Shown piece by piece: positions 53,699-60,156 of a stretch of 60,156 nt of DNA. Position numbers and translations under genes: made by a program. Numbering within the stretch: position 1 is the stretch's first letter; every line of letters begins with the position of its first letter. The stretch is from positions 1 through 60,156 of the IMG/VR virus record IMGVR_UViG_3300032605_000016; one strand, written 5' to 3'. The notes under the pieces were generated by a model. The model was given only the letters and a program-made list of their open reading frames with translations, searched no databases and was not told the DNA's origin. This DNA comes from a virus.

Positions 53699-53861
53699 AC
53701 TTAACGGTACCATTTATACTATAAAATATGCGTGGCCGCCTGTAAGAACAACTAGCGGCGGTATCGTTTGGCTAACCACTTATTATCAATATTATACCCT
53801 ACGAAACACTTTAGTAATTATTGACCAGTTCGAATTTACAATAAGAATGATTCGTTATTGA
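53667..53861 (+). CDS. Small hypothetical protein
   Basis: 64 residues, aromatic-rich and basic; ATG 53682 would shorten it to 59 and reduce the 32-nt overlap with the previous gene. No motif recognised. Confidence 0.45.
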   Translation: MSKRRMNSSFKLNGTIYTIKYAWPPVRTTSGGIVWLTTYYQYYTLRNTLVIIDQFEFTIRMIRY

Positions 53862-53886
53862 CAATAAAATCAATCTGTATTATACT
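53858..53886 (+). promoter_or_regulatory. Sigma70-like leaderless promoter
   Basis: TTGACA 53858-53863, 17 bp, TATACT 53881-53886, 5 nt before ATG 53892. Confidence 0.75.
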
Positions 53887-53891
53887 GTAGT

Positions 53892-54197
53892 ATGAATTAT
53901 AAAGTCACCAAATTAGATCGAAGACATACTTGCTATAATATTATGAAGTATCATGTCGAAATCACACTTGATATTTGGGGTAGCGAAAACAGAGTAGCAA
54001 AATTTATGGAGTATCGTAACTGGTGTTGGGATACCTTTGGCCCTGGAGTAGAACGTAAGTGGATTACATTAGGTGTGGGTGAAAAGGGCTTAGAAACACT
54101 GAATTCGTGGGCATGGCACACGGAACACAATGAAATGCGATTATACTTCAAATCCGACGCAGAACTAGCACTTTTTACCCTAAAATACACTGGTTGA
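53892..54197 (+). CDS. FxLKY-family small protein
   Basis: 101 residues. EYRNWCWDTFGPGVERKW and the end SDAELALFTLKYTG. Own leaderless promoter; the next promoter overlaps its stop. Confidence 0.65.
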   Translation: MNYKVTKLDRRHTCYNIMKYHVEITLDIWGSENRVAKFMEYRNWCWDTFGPGVERKWITLGVGEKGLETLNSWAWHTEHNEMRLYFKSDAELALFTLKYTG

Positions 54198-54222
54198 CAA
54201 AGAATTCATATAATTGTATAAT
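54194..54222 (+). promoter_or_regulatory. Sigma70-like promoter of the VWA gene
   Basis: TTGACA 54194-54199, 17 bp, TATAAT 54217-54222; the ATG is at 54252 behind AAAAAGGATACAGA. Confidence 0.8.
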
Positions 54223-54251
54223 AGTAGTATAGTTAATAAAAAGGATACAGA

Positions 54252-55538
54252 ATGTCTACAGCAGGTACTACAGCAAACACTAAAGAAAAAGACAAGTACA
54301 AAGACTTGCTAGGTCCAATGGACCCTAAGTTAGATGCTATAGTTCGCGAAAAATTGATTACTGCCCGTGTGGGTTTATTGCTTCGTGCTAGCTTCTTTGG
54401 TAATTTAGCTACTCGTTTAAAGTTAATCAATGCCGACGAGTGGTGTACTACAGCCGCCACAGATGGTCGTAATTTTTACTACAATTCTCGCTTTATTGAA
54501 ATGCTTCGTCCAAAAGAAATTGAATTCTTATTTGGACACGAAGTATTACATTGTGTTTACGACCACATGGGTAGACGAGGCGACCGAGACCCAACATTAT
54601 CTAACATTGCCGCGGACTATTGCGTTAATCAGGACTTGATTAAACATCGTGTGGGTGAAAAGATTACTACCGTTCCTTGTTTATATGATCCAAAATACGA
54701 CGGTATGAGCTACGAACAAGTCTACGATATCTTGTACGAAAATGCTGAAAAGATTAACATGGAAGATCTCATCGACAAATTGCTCGATGACCATTTGGAT
54801 GGCGAAGATGACGGCGAAGGTGGTAGTGGCAATGGTGATCAACCAGGTAAAGGTCGTCCCAAATTGTCGCAATCTGAAAGAGATCAAATTCGTGATGAGA
54901 TTAAAGAAGCTGTACTAGCGGCCGCGGCCGCATCAGACGGTGCTGGTAACTTGCCAGCAGGCATACGCCGTATGATTCAAGATATGACAGCTCCTAAAAT
55001 GGACTGGCGTGAATTGTTGCGTATGCAACTTGAATCTACCATTAAGTCTGACTTTACTTGGATGCGAGCAAGTCGCAGGGGTTGGCATATGGATGCTGTT
55101 ATGCCAGGTATGCAATTGGATCCTATGATTGATATTGCTATTAGCATTGACGCATCAGGATCTATTTGCGAAAAGATGCTTAAAGACTTCTTAGCAGAAG
55201 TACAAGGTATTATGGATACCTTTCCAGCATACAAGATTCATATTGTAACTTTTGATACTAACACTTACAATCCACAGCAGTATGATAGTGATAACTTGGA
55301 TACTATCTGCGATTACGAAGTACAAGGCGGCGGCGGTACAGACTTTGACTGTGTATTTGATTATTTTAAAGCAAATGATATCCAACCTAAGCGTCATATT
55401 ATGTTTACAGACGGATATCCATGCGGTAGTTGGGGCGATGAGTTGTACTGTGATACTGTGTTCATTATGCATGGTACTACTAGTATTGTTCCGCCATTTG
55501 GCCAATATGCTTATTACGAAGAAGAAAAGAGTCACTAA
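54252..55538 (+). CDS. VWA-domain protein with metallopeptidase-like N-terminus
   Basis: 428 residues. The N-terminal domain holds FLFGHEVLHCVYDHMGRRG with an HExxH motif (H96-H100). A charged glycine-rich linker follows (about 190-215). The C-terminal domain is VWA with a MIDAS DASGS near residue 300, a threonine in GGGGTDFDCV and FTDGYP. This is the DUF2201-like layout found beside MoxR ATPases; the partner is 3 kb upstream under a matching promoter. Possibly a metal-dependent peptidase or chaperone adaptor. Confidence 0.88.
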   Translation: MSTAGTTANTKEKDKYKDLLGPMDPKLDAIVREKLITARVGLLLRASFFGNLATRLKLINADEWCTTAATDGRNFYYNSRFIEMLRPKEIEFLFGHEVLHCVYDHMGRRGDRDPTLSNIAADYCVNQDLIKHRVGEKITTVPCLYDPKYDGMSYEQVYDILYENAEKINMEDLIDKLLDDHLDGEDDGEGGSGNGDQPGKGRPKLSQSERDQIRDEIKEAVLAAAAASDGAGNLPAGIRRMIQDMTAPKMDWRELLRMQLESTIKSDFTWMRASRRGWHMDAVMPGMQLDPMIDIAISIDASGSICEKMLKDFLAEVQGIMDTFPAYKIHIVTFDTNTYNPQQYDSDNLDTICDYEVQGGGGTDFDCVFDYFKANDIQPKRHIMFTDGYPCGSWGDELYCDTVFIMHGTTSIVPPFGQYAYYEEEKSH

Positions 55539-55717
55539 TGAATTATATGACCAAAAGAATCTTATTAGGCGCAGGATTGACCATTGTTTATTGGGGTTGT
55601 TTGTTTAACTACAAAGAAACGACCGAAACTGTGTTACAAGTTCTAGGTGCTTGGTATATTGGACTAAAAATATTTGATATTACTGTATGGTTGTCTCCCA
55701 AGGAAACTAATCAATGA
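55538..55717 (+). CDS. Small membrane protein (two helices)
   Basis: 59 residues; ILLGAGLTIVYWGCLF and LQVLGAWYIGLKIFDITVWL are hydrophobic. ATG overlaps the VWA stop. First of a run of small envelope genes. Confidence 0.6.
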   Translation: MNYMTKRILLGAGLTIVYWGCLFNYKETTETVLQVLGAWYIGLKIFDITVWLSPKETNQ

Positions 55718-55875
55718 TTACACAGTTTGAAAAATGGTTATTCCTAGGCATCGGTTTTGTTATCGTTGCTATGATGGTAGGGGGTGGCCTAGCAATGAAA
55801 AGTTCTAAAGAATGTAGATTAGAGTTGGTCAAGACTGGTCGTAGTGCTGAAGAGATTGTAAAACTATGTCCATAA
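55714..55875 (+). CDS. Small membrane protein
   Basis: 53 residues; helix WLFLGIGFVIVAMMVGGGLA, then a polar tail with two cysteines (ECRLE and KLCP). ATGA overlap at the start and 10-nt overlap at the end. Confidence 0.6.
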   Translation: MITQFEKWLFLGIGFVIVAMMVGGGLAMKSSKECRLELVKTGRSAEEIVKLCP

Positions 55876-56111
55876 ACTTTACTGTCGGTGACACTCCTTG
55901 GGTAACCTTACGCAAAGGTGATCCTAGTTTTCAACTAAACGGCCCTTATACTTTAGCTAATCGTGCTAGCATCGAAGTTACAGACCGTTGCCCAAAGCAT
56001 ATTGCTGATAATATTGTCTGGGCTGTTGAAAAAGGGTGGGTTAAGGCTATAGCAGTTGTGCCAAAAACTGATCCTACATTAATGTGGGATATGTTAAAGG
56101 AAAAACAATGA
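55866..56111 (+). CDS. Hypothetical cytoplasmic protein
   Basis: 81 residues. VGDTPWVTLRKGDPSFQLNG and VDPT-like end MWDMLKEKQ; a helix DNIVWAVEKGWVKAIAV. No membrane segment. Function unknown. Confidence 0.55.
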   Translation: MSINFTVGDTPWVTLRKGDPSFQLNGPYTLANRASIEVTDRCPKHIADNIVWAVEKGWVKAIAVVPKTDPTLMWDMLKEKQ

Positions 56112-56557
56112 CTGGCTGGGCAACCATAGAGCGTATTCGACGCTTAGAAGAATTAGCCGCTAAATTAGGGCTAAAGATTCGCGAACCAGAGAATCATACT
56201 ACAGCGTATTCTCATTCTACAGCGTCTTGGACAGGTACATGGATTGACGAAATGTCGGGCGATAATATTAGTTTAACTCCTGTAGATAATCATCATCCTT
56301 GCTGGTCGCGAAATGCGGCTGTGTTTACTGGTACCATCGAAGAAGCTAGATACTTTTTACAAGGTATGGAGTTTGTTTATATTACAGACGATGCTATTGG
56401 ATTAACTAACGATAAAAAACGCAAGGCAGCAATTGAAAAATATGTTGAACGCAGACGCCGAGAGGATGAAGCTAAACAGAAAAAAGAAGAACAGAAAAAA
56501 ATATGGGACTTATTGAAGTTTGGCAACAAAGAAGAAGATGAAGAGGCACCATTTTAA
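56108..56557 (+). CDS. Hypothetical protein with charged helical tail
   Basis: 149 residues from ATG 56108. A globular first part (ASWTGTWIDEMSGDNISLTP, NAAVFTGTIEEARYFLQGME) and a long charged helix with RRREDEAKQKKEEQKKIW. Coupled to neighbours. Confidence 0.58.
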   Translation: MTGWATIERIRRLEELAAKLGLKIREPENHTTAYSHSTASWTGTWIDEMSGDNISLTPVDNHHPCWSRNAAVFTGTIEEARYFLQGMEFVYITDDAIGLTNDKKRKAAIEKYVERRRREDEAKQKKEEQKKIWDLLKFGNKEEDEEAPF

Positions 56558-56718
56558 TGAACAGAACTTTGGAATTTTTAATTGTAGCATTGTATAATCT
56601 TGCGTTATTAGGTGGCGCAAGTTATCTTTATTATTATAAAGATGGTAGCGGGTGGTTATTTGTACTAGCAATATGCTTTGGTGCTAGTTGGAAGGAAGGA
56701 AGAAAGGAAACAGAATGA
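56557..56718 (+). CDS. Small membrane protein (two helices)
   Basis: 53 residues; FLIVALYNLALLGGASYLYY and WLFVLAICFGASW. Polar tail. ATG after the previous stop, ATGA overlap at its end. Confidence 0.58.
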   Translation: MNRTLEFLIVALYNLALLGGASYLYYYKDGSGWLFVLAICFGASWKEGRKETE

Positions 56719-57053
56719 AGGATTTTTTTGAATTAGTATTTTCAAGTATTATTGGCATTGTATTATTTGTATTGGTAGTTTTTGGATTAAGTTATGGCGG
56801 GTACGAGTCATATAAATTCTTTGCGCCTAAATATCGCGCTGTGGATAATCAAGTGTTCAAACAATCTGAACAGTACAACGATGGTATGATTCGTGATTTG
56901 GAAAACTTACAGTTGGAATATGTTAACGCAGATAAAGAACATAAAGATGCTGTTCGTGCCATTGTATTACATCGCTTTAGTGTGTATCCAGAAGATAAGA
57001 TGCCGCCAAATTTGCGTAACTTTTATAACGATTTAAGATCAGGAAAACAATAA
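56715..57053 (+). CDS. Membrane-anchored protein
   Basis: 112 residues from ATG 56715. One N-terminal helix (SIIGIVLFVLVVFGLSYGGY, about 10-29) anchors a polar helical domain, probably periplasmic. No known family; it precedes the lipoprotein gene by overlap. Confidence 0.6.
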   Translation: MKDFFELVFSSIIGIVLFVLVVFGLSYGGYESYKFFAPKYRAVDNQVFKQSEQYNDGMIRDLENLQLEYVNADKEHKDAVRAIVLHRFSVYPEDKMPPNLRNFYNDLRSGKQ

Positions 57054-57553
57054 TGAAAAATAAAATCTTTACAGTAGCACCATTTATTGCCATTTTAGGT
57101 TTGTCATGTTTGCTAACAGCTTGCGATGATAATCCAACCTCAACACAGATTGAGCGTCGTAAACAAGAAGAATTAAGCAAACAAGGTGTGGAGTCAGTTG
57201 GCTTCCCTGCTATTACTAACTTTGCAGAAAAGCGTATGATGAAAGACATCATCGAGTTGCGTGATCAAAATACGCCAACTACTACTTACATTGTAGACTT
57301 AAATGGCAATCGTCATAAACTATGTGACTCTGTTGGGTTTGGATTACCTTATGCTACACAATATACTAACCCACAGCGTATTAGCGATTACGCCCATGGC
57401 GTTGCTGCTATACCGCAAGCAGATCCGAATGGATTGTATAGCCCTGCGTCAGCAGAAGGTACTTGGGTATTGTGTGTAAATCCTAAGACTAAAAAAGCAG
57501 CTCCATTGTATATTGAGCCTCGCATTATTGTTTCACCTTTCCCACTGGATTAA
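57053..57553 (+). CDS. Lipoprotein
   Basis: 166 residues. The signal peptide ends in the lipobox LLTAC (cysteine 25), followed by DDNPTSTQ; aspartate after the cysteine favours inner-membrane retention in enteric bacteria. The mature part is beta-rich with two further cysteines (KLCDSVGF and WVLCVNP). It could modify the host envelope, for example to exclude other phages; inference. Confidence 0.8.
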   Translation: MKNKIFTVAPFIAILGLSCLLTACDDNPTSTQIERRKQEELSKQGVESVGFPAITNFAEKRMMKDIIELRDQNTPTTTYIVDLNGNRHKLCDSVGFGLPYATQYTNPQRISDYAHGVAAIPQADPNGLYSPASAEGTWVLCVNPKTKKAAPLYIEPRIIVSPFPLD

Positions 57554-57555
57554 TT

Positions 57556-57720
57556 ATGGAAAAATTTAAATTTTGGTATCTAGTAAATCAAACTAAAATT
57601 ACATGGTTTGTTATTGGTTGGTTAAGCCTTAATGTTGTTGAATGTCTTGGCCGCGGAGATTATCTCAATGCCTTAGTTAGTGGTGGAATAATTTGGTTAA
57701 ACTTAGCGTTAAACAAGTAA
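57556..57720 (+). CDS. Small membrane protein
   Basis: 54 residues; ITWFVIGWLSLNVVECL and ALVSGGIIWLNLAL hydrophobic segments. Last gene of the envelope run, ended by a terminator. Confidence 0.58.
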   Translation: MEKFKFWYLVNQTKITWFVIGWLSLNVVECLGRGDYLNALVSGGIIWLNLALNK

Positions 57721-57739
57721 AAACACTTCTCAGTTTTAC

Positions 57740-57775
57740 CAAAATGCCCTATAAATGGGGCATTTTATTTTTTGT
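57740..57775 (+). terminator. Intrinsic terminator
   Basis: AAAATGCCC and GGGCATTTT stem around ATAAAT, followed by ATTTTTTT. It closes the membrane-protein operon. Confidence 0.92.
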
Positions 57776-57790
57776 GGGTGCGGATCTTTA

Positions 57791-57802
57791 TTAAATATCT
57801 AT
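57791..57802 (+). promoter_or_regulatory. T4-late-like TTAAATA element, leaderless
   Basis: TTAAATA 57791-57797, 5 nt (TCTAT) before ATG 57803, just after the terminator. Confidence 0.55.
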
Positions 57803-58051
57803 ATGGAAAATACAAATCAAATCACAGTAGCGGATCTAGATGCTGTACGCAACATTTTAGATCTCGCGGCATCTCGCGGAGCATTCCAGGGAGCCGAACT
57901 AACACAAGTTGGAGCTGTCTATGACAAGCTCACAGCTTTTCTAAATTCAGTAGTAGCAAAAGCTAAAGCAGCACAAGAAGCTGCCGAAGCCGACGGTACT
58001 GCTGATGAAGATACAACCGCAGCATCGTCTGATAGCGTCCAAGGAGGATAA
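57803..58051 (+). CDS. Conserved T4-like phage small protein
   Basis: 82 residues. TNQITVADLDAVRNILDLAA, SRGAFQGAELTQVGAVYDKL and an alanine/glutamate-rich tail match a short family in T4-like cyanophages. Helical. Followed closely by the next gene. Confidence 0.7.
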   Translation: MENTNQITVADLDAVRNILDLAASRGAFQGAELTQVGAVYDKLTAFLNSVVAKAKAAQEAAEADGTADEDTTAASSDSVQGG

Positions 58052-58052
58052 C

Positions 58053-58805
58053 ATGGCACAGATTAAACACGTAGGAAAAAATGGAGACCGCAAAGTCTTA
58101 GTATTGTATCGCGAAGTACCACAAGAAGATCATATGTGCTTGGTCATCTATCCCGAGATTCTTAATGCTTCTTGGCAAGATGCTATCCAGCGTGTAGTAG
58201 AAAGCGATGTAGGTCAGCAAGCTAATCAGTTAGCCGATGCTTTACATCGTTCTATGCTTCCAGATGGTCGTCCTATTCTCGAAACATTACACAACGAGCG
58301 TATGATTAAAAAGATTCGTACTGCTGATGTTATTATGACCCCGGCAACTGGCGCAACTATTCGTTTAGATGAACTTAACAAAATGGTTAACGAAATGAAT
58401 AAAGGCGACGAAGCTCGTAAGAAAATGGAACAAAATGATGCCTCACGAGGTATGGTTGATCCAAGTGTTAAACGTGCTGCCGAAGCTCAATACAAAGAAG
58501 AACAACTTGCTAAACAGCAAGCCGCAGAGTCACGCTTTGTTGAGCCAAACAATCTTAATGCCCCACAAGATGGCGTTTTAAGTGACCGTCAAATCGCTGC
58601 TAATATGCTAGCACAAGCCAAACGCATGGAAGTAGAAGCTAATTCTATGATCGCCGAAGCTGCTCGTATGAAAAAAGATGCCGAGCGTATGACTCCTGGT
58701 GTGAATTTAGGTGAAGCTACCTGGACTCCTCCACAAGCCGAAGCTCCTAAGCGTCGTGGCCGTCCACCTAAAGCAGAAGCCGCGGTGAGCGATGCATCCA
58801 ATTGA
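58053..58805 (+). CDS. Conserved T4-like phage protein with AT-hook-like tail
   Basis: 250 residues from ATG 58053, with AAGGAGGATAAC, the best ribosome site of the window. The N-terminal domain (VLVLYREVPQEDHMCLVIYP) recurs in T4-like phages; the middle is helical (AKRMEVEANSMIAEAARM); KRRGRPPKAE at the end is AT-hook-like. May be structural or DNA-associated. Confidence 0.7.
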   Translation: MAQIKHVGKNGDRKVLVLYREVPQEDHMCLVIYPEILNASWQDAIQRVVESDVGQQANQLADALHRSMLPDGRPILETLHNERMIKKIRTADVIMTPATGATIRLDELNKMVNEMNKGDEARKKMEQNDASRGMVDPSVKRAAEAQYKEEQLAKQQAAESRFVEPNNLNAPQDGVLSDRQIAANMLAQAKRMEVEANSMIAEAARMKKDAERMTPGVNLGEATWTPPQAEAPKRRGRPPKAEAAVSDASN

Positions 58806-59094
58806 TGAGTTATTGGACCAGTGGGAAATTATTGTTAAAGAAGTAAACAAAACAGATGTACCACTGGAATGTATTAAAAAGATTGTAATTAAGTTAAATG
58901 ATGGTAAGCAACGCACAATTAACTTACATACACTTATCAAACAAGGTTTACAAATTGAAGATATCGAGTCATTAGTTTCCAGAACATTTTCTGAAATGGA
59001 CTCTGATATTAAAGACGTAGACTTTGTTGTTGATATTAAAAGCGTGGCTGCCTTAGTTCAGCCCGAAACAGATAAGTTATTAGGAAAACTTTGA
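58792..59094 (+). CDS. Conserved T4-like phage protein
   Basis: 100 residues. IDELLDQWEIIVKEVNKTDV, IKKIVIKLNDGKQRTINLHT and VAALVQPETDKLLGKL match a conserved family in T4-like marine phages. Acidic. Its stop overlaps the TTG of the thyX remnant. Confidence 0.72.
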   Translation: MHPIDELLDQWEIIVKEVNKTDVPLECIKKIVIKLNDGKQRTINLHTLIKQGLQIEDIESLVSRTFSEMDSDIKDVDFVVDIKSVAALVQPETDKLLGKL

Positions 59095-59329
59095 AAGTCT
59101 CATTAGTATCATCGTCACAGCCAAGTAAGGAACTAGCAGAACAAGGCATTGTAAATGCTCAAGAGCTAGTTGCTTACTGCGCTCGTGTTAGCAATCCTGC
59201 TAACCAAAACAACATATTGAATTACGCTCTGGCCCAGAGACTCAAAAGGAACATAGAGAAGTAGCACAAGCCTGTGCCGCTGCCTTGGAATCAATCTTTC
59301 CAATGGTTACCGAATTCCTTGTAAAGTAA
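59091..59329 (+). pseudogene. thyX: Degraded thymidylate synthase ThyX
   Basis: A TTG overlapping the previous stop begins KVSLVSSSQPSKELAEQGIV, then QELVAYCARVSNPANQNN, the conserved N-terminus of ThyX. It then jumps to another frame with RSGPETQKEHREVAQACAAA, the C-terminal substrate region of ThyX, ending at TAA 59327-59329. Some 120-150 central residues, including the FAD motif RHRxxS, are gone and the join is out of frame. Product is not functional. Confidence 0.8.
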
Positions 59330-59347
59330 GATAAGCCATGCTATAAT
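59319..59347 (+). promoter_or_regulatory. Sigma70-like leaderless promoter
   Basis: TTGTAA 59319-59324 inside the thyX remnant, 17 bp, TATAAT 59342-59347, 5 nt before ATG 59353. Confidence 0.7.
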
Positions 59348-59352
59348 ATAGT

Positions 59353-59691
59353 ATGGCTGGCATAAAATATTCAAATCGATCCGAAGAAGCTGACAAGCTA
59401 TTCAAAGAACCTGAATGGAAACTTATTGGCGACAAAACTGTAATGTTTTCCGATGTTAAGGTTCATCAAATTAATATGGGCGATGTCGAAGATCCAGATT
59501 TATATGTAGCGCAACCTATATGGGAATGGCAAGAGACTGAAGCAGGCCGTTGGGTTATGGAACACGCTGTCGAAAAACCTTTTTGGCACCGTGCGTTGAA
59601 TCCTTATAATTTTGGTTGGACCTATTACATTATTGCTCGATTATCCGAGCAAGATCAAACTTATTGGGCACTCAAGTGGAAAAACTCTTAA
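59353..59691 (+). CDS. Conserved T4-like phage protein
   Basis: 112 residues. VHQINMGDVEDPDLYVAQPI, WEWQETEAGRWVMEHAVEKP and QTYWALKWKNS match a conserved small protein of T4-like cyanophages, usually near structural genes. Function unknown to me. Its end loosely resembles the FxLKW signature. Confidence 0.72.
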   Translation: MAGIKYSNRSEEADKLFKEPEWKLIGDKTVMFSDVKVHQINMGDVEDPDLYVAQPIWEWQETEAGRWVMEHAVEKPFWHRALNPYNFGWTYYIIARLSEQDQTYWALKWKNS

Positions 59692-59906
59692 ACAAACCTT
59701 TAGACTTTTATATAAAGTGGTTAGCTACTTTTGTTGCTCTTACTCATGTAGTGTTAACTGCACACGATGTTGCTCCTTACTATAAATTTTCAGGTTTATT
59801 AAATGCTAGCCTATGGGTTATGTTAAGTTTCTTATGGAAGGAGCCTTCTTTAATCATATTAAACTTAATCATGGTTGGTATTTACATTCACGGACTATTT
59901 GTATGA
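59676..59906 (+). CDS. Small membrane protein
   Basis: 76 residues from GTG 59676 (the open frame extends upstream but only through the previous gene). KPLDFYIKWLATFVALTHVV, LNASLWVMLSFLW and LIILNLIMVGIYIHG form three helices. Conserved in T4-like marine phages. Confidence 0.65.
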   Translation: MEKLLNKPLDFYIKWLATFVALTHVVLTAHDVAPYYKFSGLLNASLWVMLSFLWKEPSLIILNLIMVGIYIHGLFV

Positions 59907-60156
59907 AAATATTAGTAACCGGTGGATTAGGTTTCGTAGGACACAATGTAGTTCGTGTACTCGAAAGTTTCCGCCACGACGTTGCTATTATCGATAACAA
60001 AACAACTTACGGCGTTATTCCACAACCAGAATTAGATTACTTAATGCTTGAGCGTATGTGTCGCATTAAAACTCGTGATATTTGTATTGCTAGCATTGAA
60101 AAACCTTTTGATGATAGCATATTCGAAGGTGTAGATGTTGTAATACACTTAGCTAG
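59903..60156 (+). CDS. NAD-dependent epimerase/dehydratase, 5' part
   Basis: 84 codons to the window edge. MKILVTGGLGFVGHNVVRVL is the GxxGxxG loop, VAIIDNKTTYG the second strand with its acidic end, and DVVIHLA the HxAA-type strand. Fits a UDP-glucose epimerase-like extended SDR. It overlaps the previous gene by ATGA. The catalytic YxxxK lies outside the window. Confidence 0.85.
   Translation, partial: MKILVTGGLGFVGHNVVRVLESFRHDVAIIDNKTTYGVIPQPELDYLMLERMCRIKTRDICIASIEKPFDDSIFEGVDVVIHLA

Noticed and set aside
54681-55535. Minus-strand frames opposite the VWA gene
   Set aside because: The plus-strand VWA domain motifs are clear. The antisense frames are low-complexity by-products.

Overview
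The window is a gene-dense, AT-rich segment of a large T4-type tailed phage genome. Support for this: a family B DNA polymerase C-terminus (gp43-like), a sliding clamp (gp45-like), a T4 RNase H-type 5' nuclease, T4-late-like TAAATA promoters, many ATGA-overlapping genes, freestanding GIY-YIG and HNH homing endonucleases, and several small families typical of marine T4-like phages. The host is probably an AT-rich aquatic Gram-negative bacterium, because the phage carries an outer-membrane beta-barrel, a lipoprotein and a circularly permuted tmRNA. The exact host cannot be told from the sequence.

Layout. 1-3.2 kb: replication (polymerase, clamp) and a DUF2061/nucleotidyltransferase fusion. 3.2-16.9 kb: DpdA (DNA 7-deazaguanine transglycosylase), FolE, QueD and a MazG-like protein, mixed with an island of sugar and nucleotide-sugar enzymes (oxidoreductases, two glycosyltransferases, a C-methyltransferase, a cupin, SDRs, a short UDP-sugar dehydrogenase). 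16.9-22.4 kb: phosphoribosyltransferase, QueE, a full-length S-adenosylmethionine synthetase, cytidylyltransferase, SGNH protein, RNase H. 22.4-27.4 kb: three GIY-YIG genes among small conserved phage genes, a tRNA and a cold-shock protein. 27.4-27.8 kb: a permuted tmRNA. 27.9-31 kb: beta-barrel, SDR and two 2OG-Fe(II) oxygenase-like genes. 31-37.6 kb: an array of 27 tRNAs (32 in the window) carrying HNH genes and two candidate structured RNAs. 37.6-41.4 kb: metallophosphoesterase and a tandem MNEKI small-protein family. 41.5-49.9 kb: QueC, a sulfotransferase, nine more 2OG oxygenase-like genes on both strands and an RNA polymerase omega-like protein. 50-60 kb: a MoxR ATPase / VWA pair bracketing a tandem family ending in F-x-L-[KR]-[WYF], a block of small membrane proteins and a lipoprotein, conserved T4-like genes, a thyX remnant and a 5'-partial epimerase.

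How it fits together. FolE, QueD, QueE and QueC should make preQ0 from GTP, and DpdA should insert it into phage DNA. MetK could supply SAM for QueE and the methyltransferases. The tRNAs, tmRNA, cold-shock protein and omega-like subunit point to control of host translation and transcription. Two promoter classes recur: TTGACN-17 bp-TATAAT and a T4-late-like TAAATA. Many members of both sit only 4-7 nt from the ATG, predicting leaderless mRNAs. Two TAAATA sites are back-to-back between divergent oxygenase genes.

Most unusual elements: the 11-member oxygenase family with leaderless or bidirectional promoters, the permuted tmRNA with a 29-codon tag frame, the omega-like protein, and two structured RNAs in the tRNA array. 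All functions are inferred from motifs read by eye; no database search was run.
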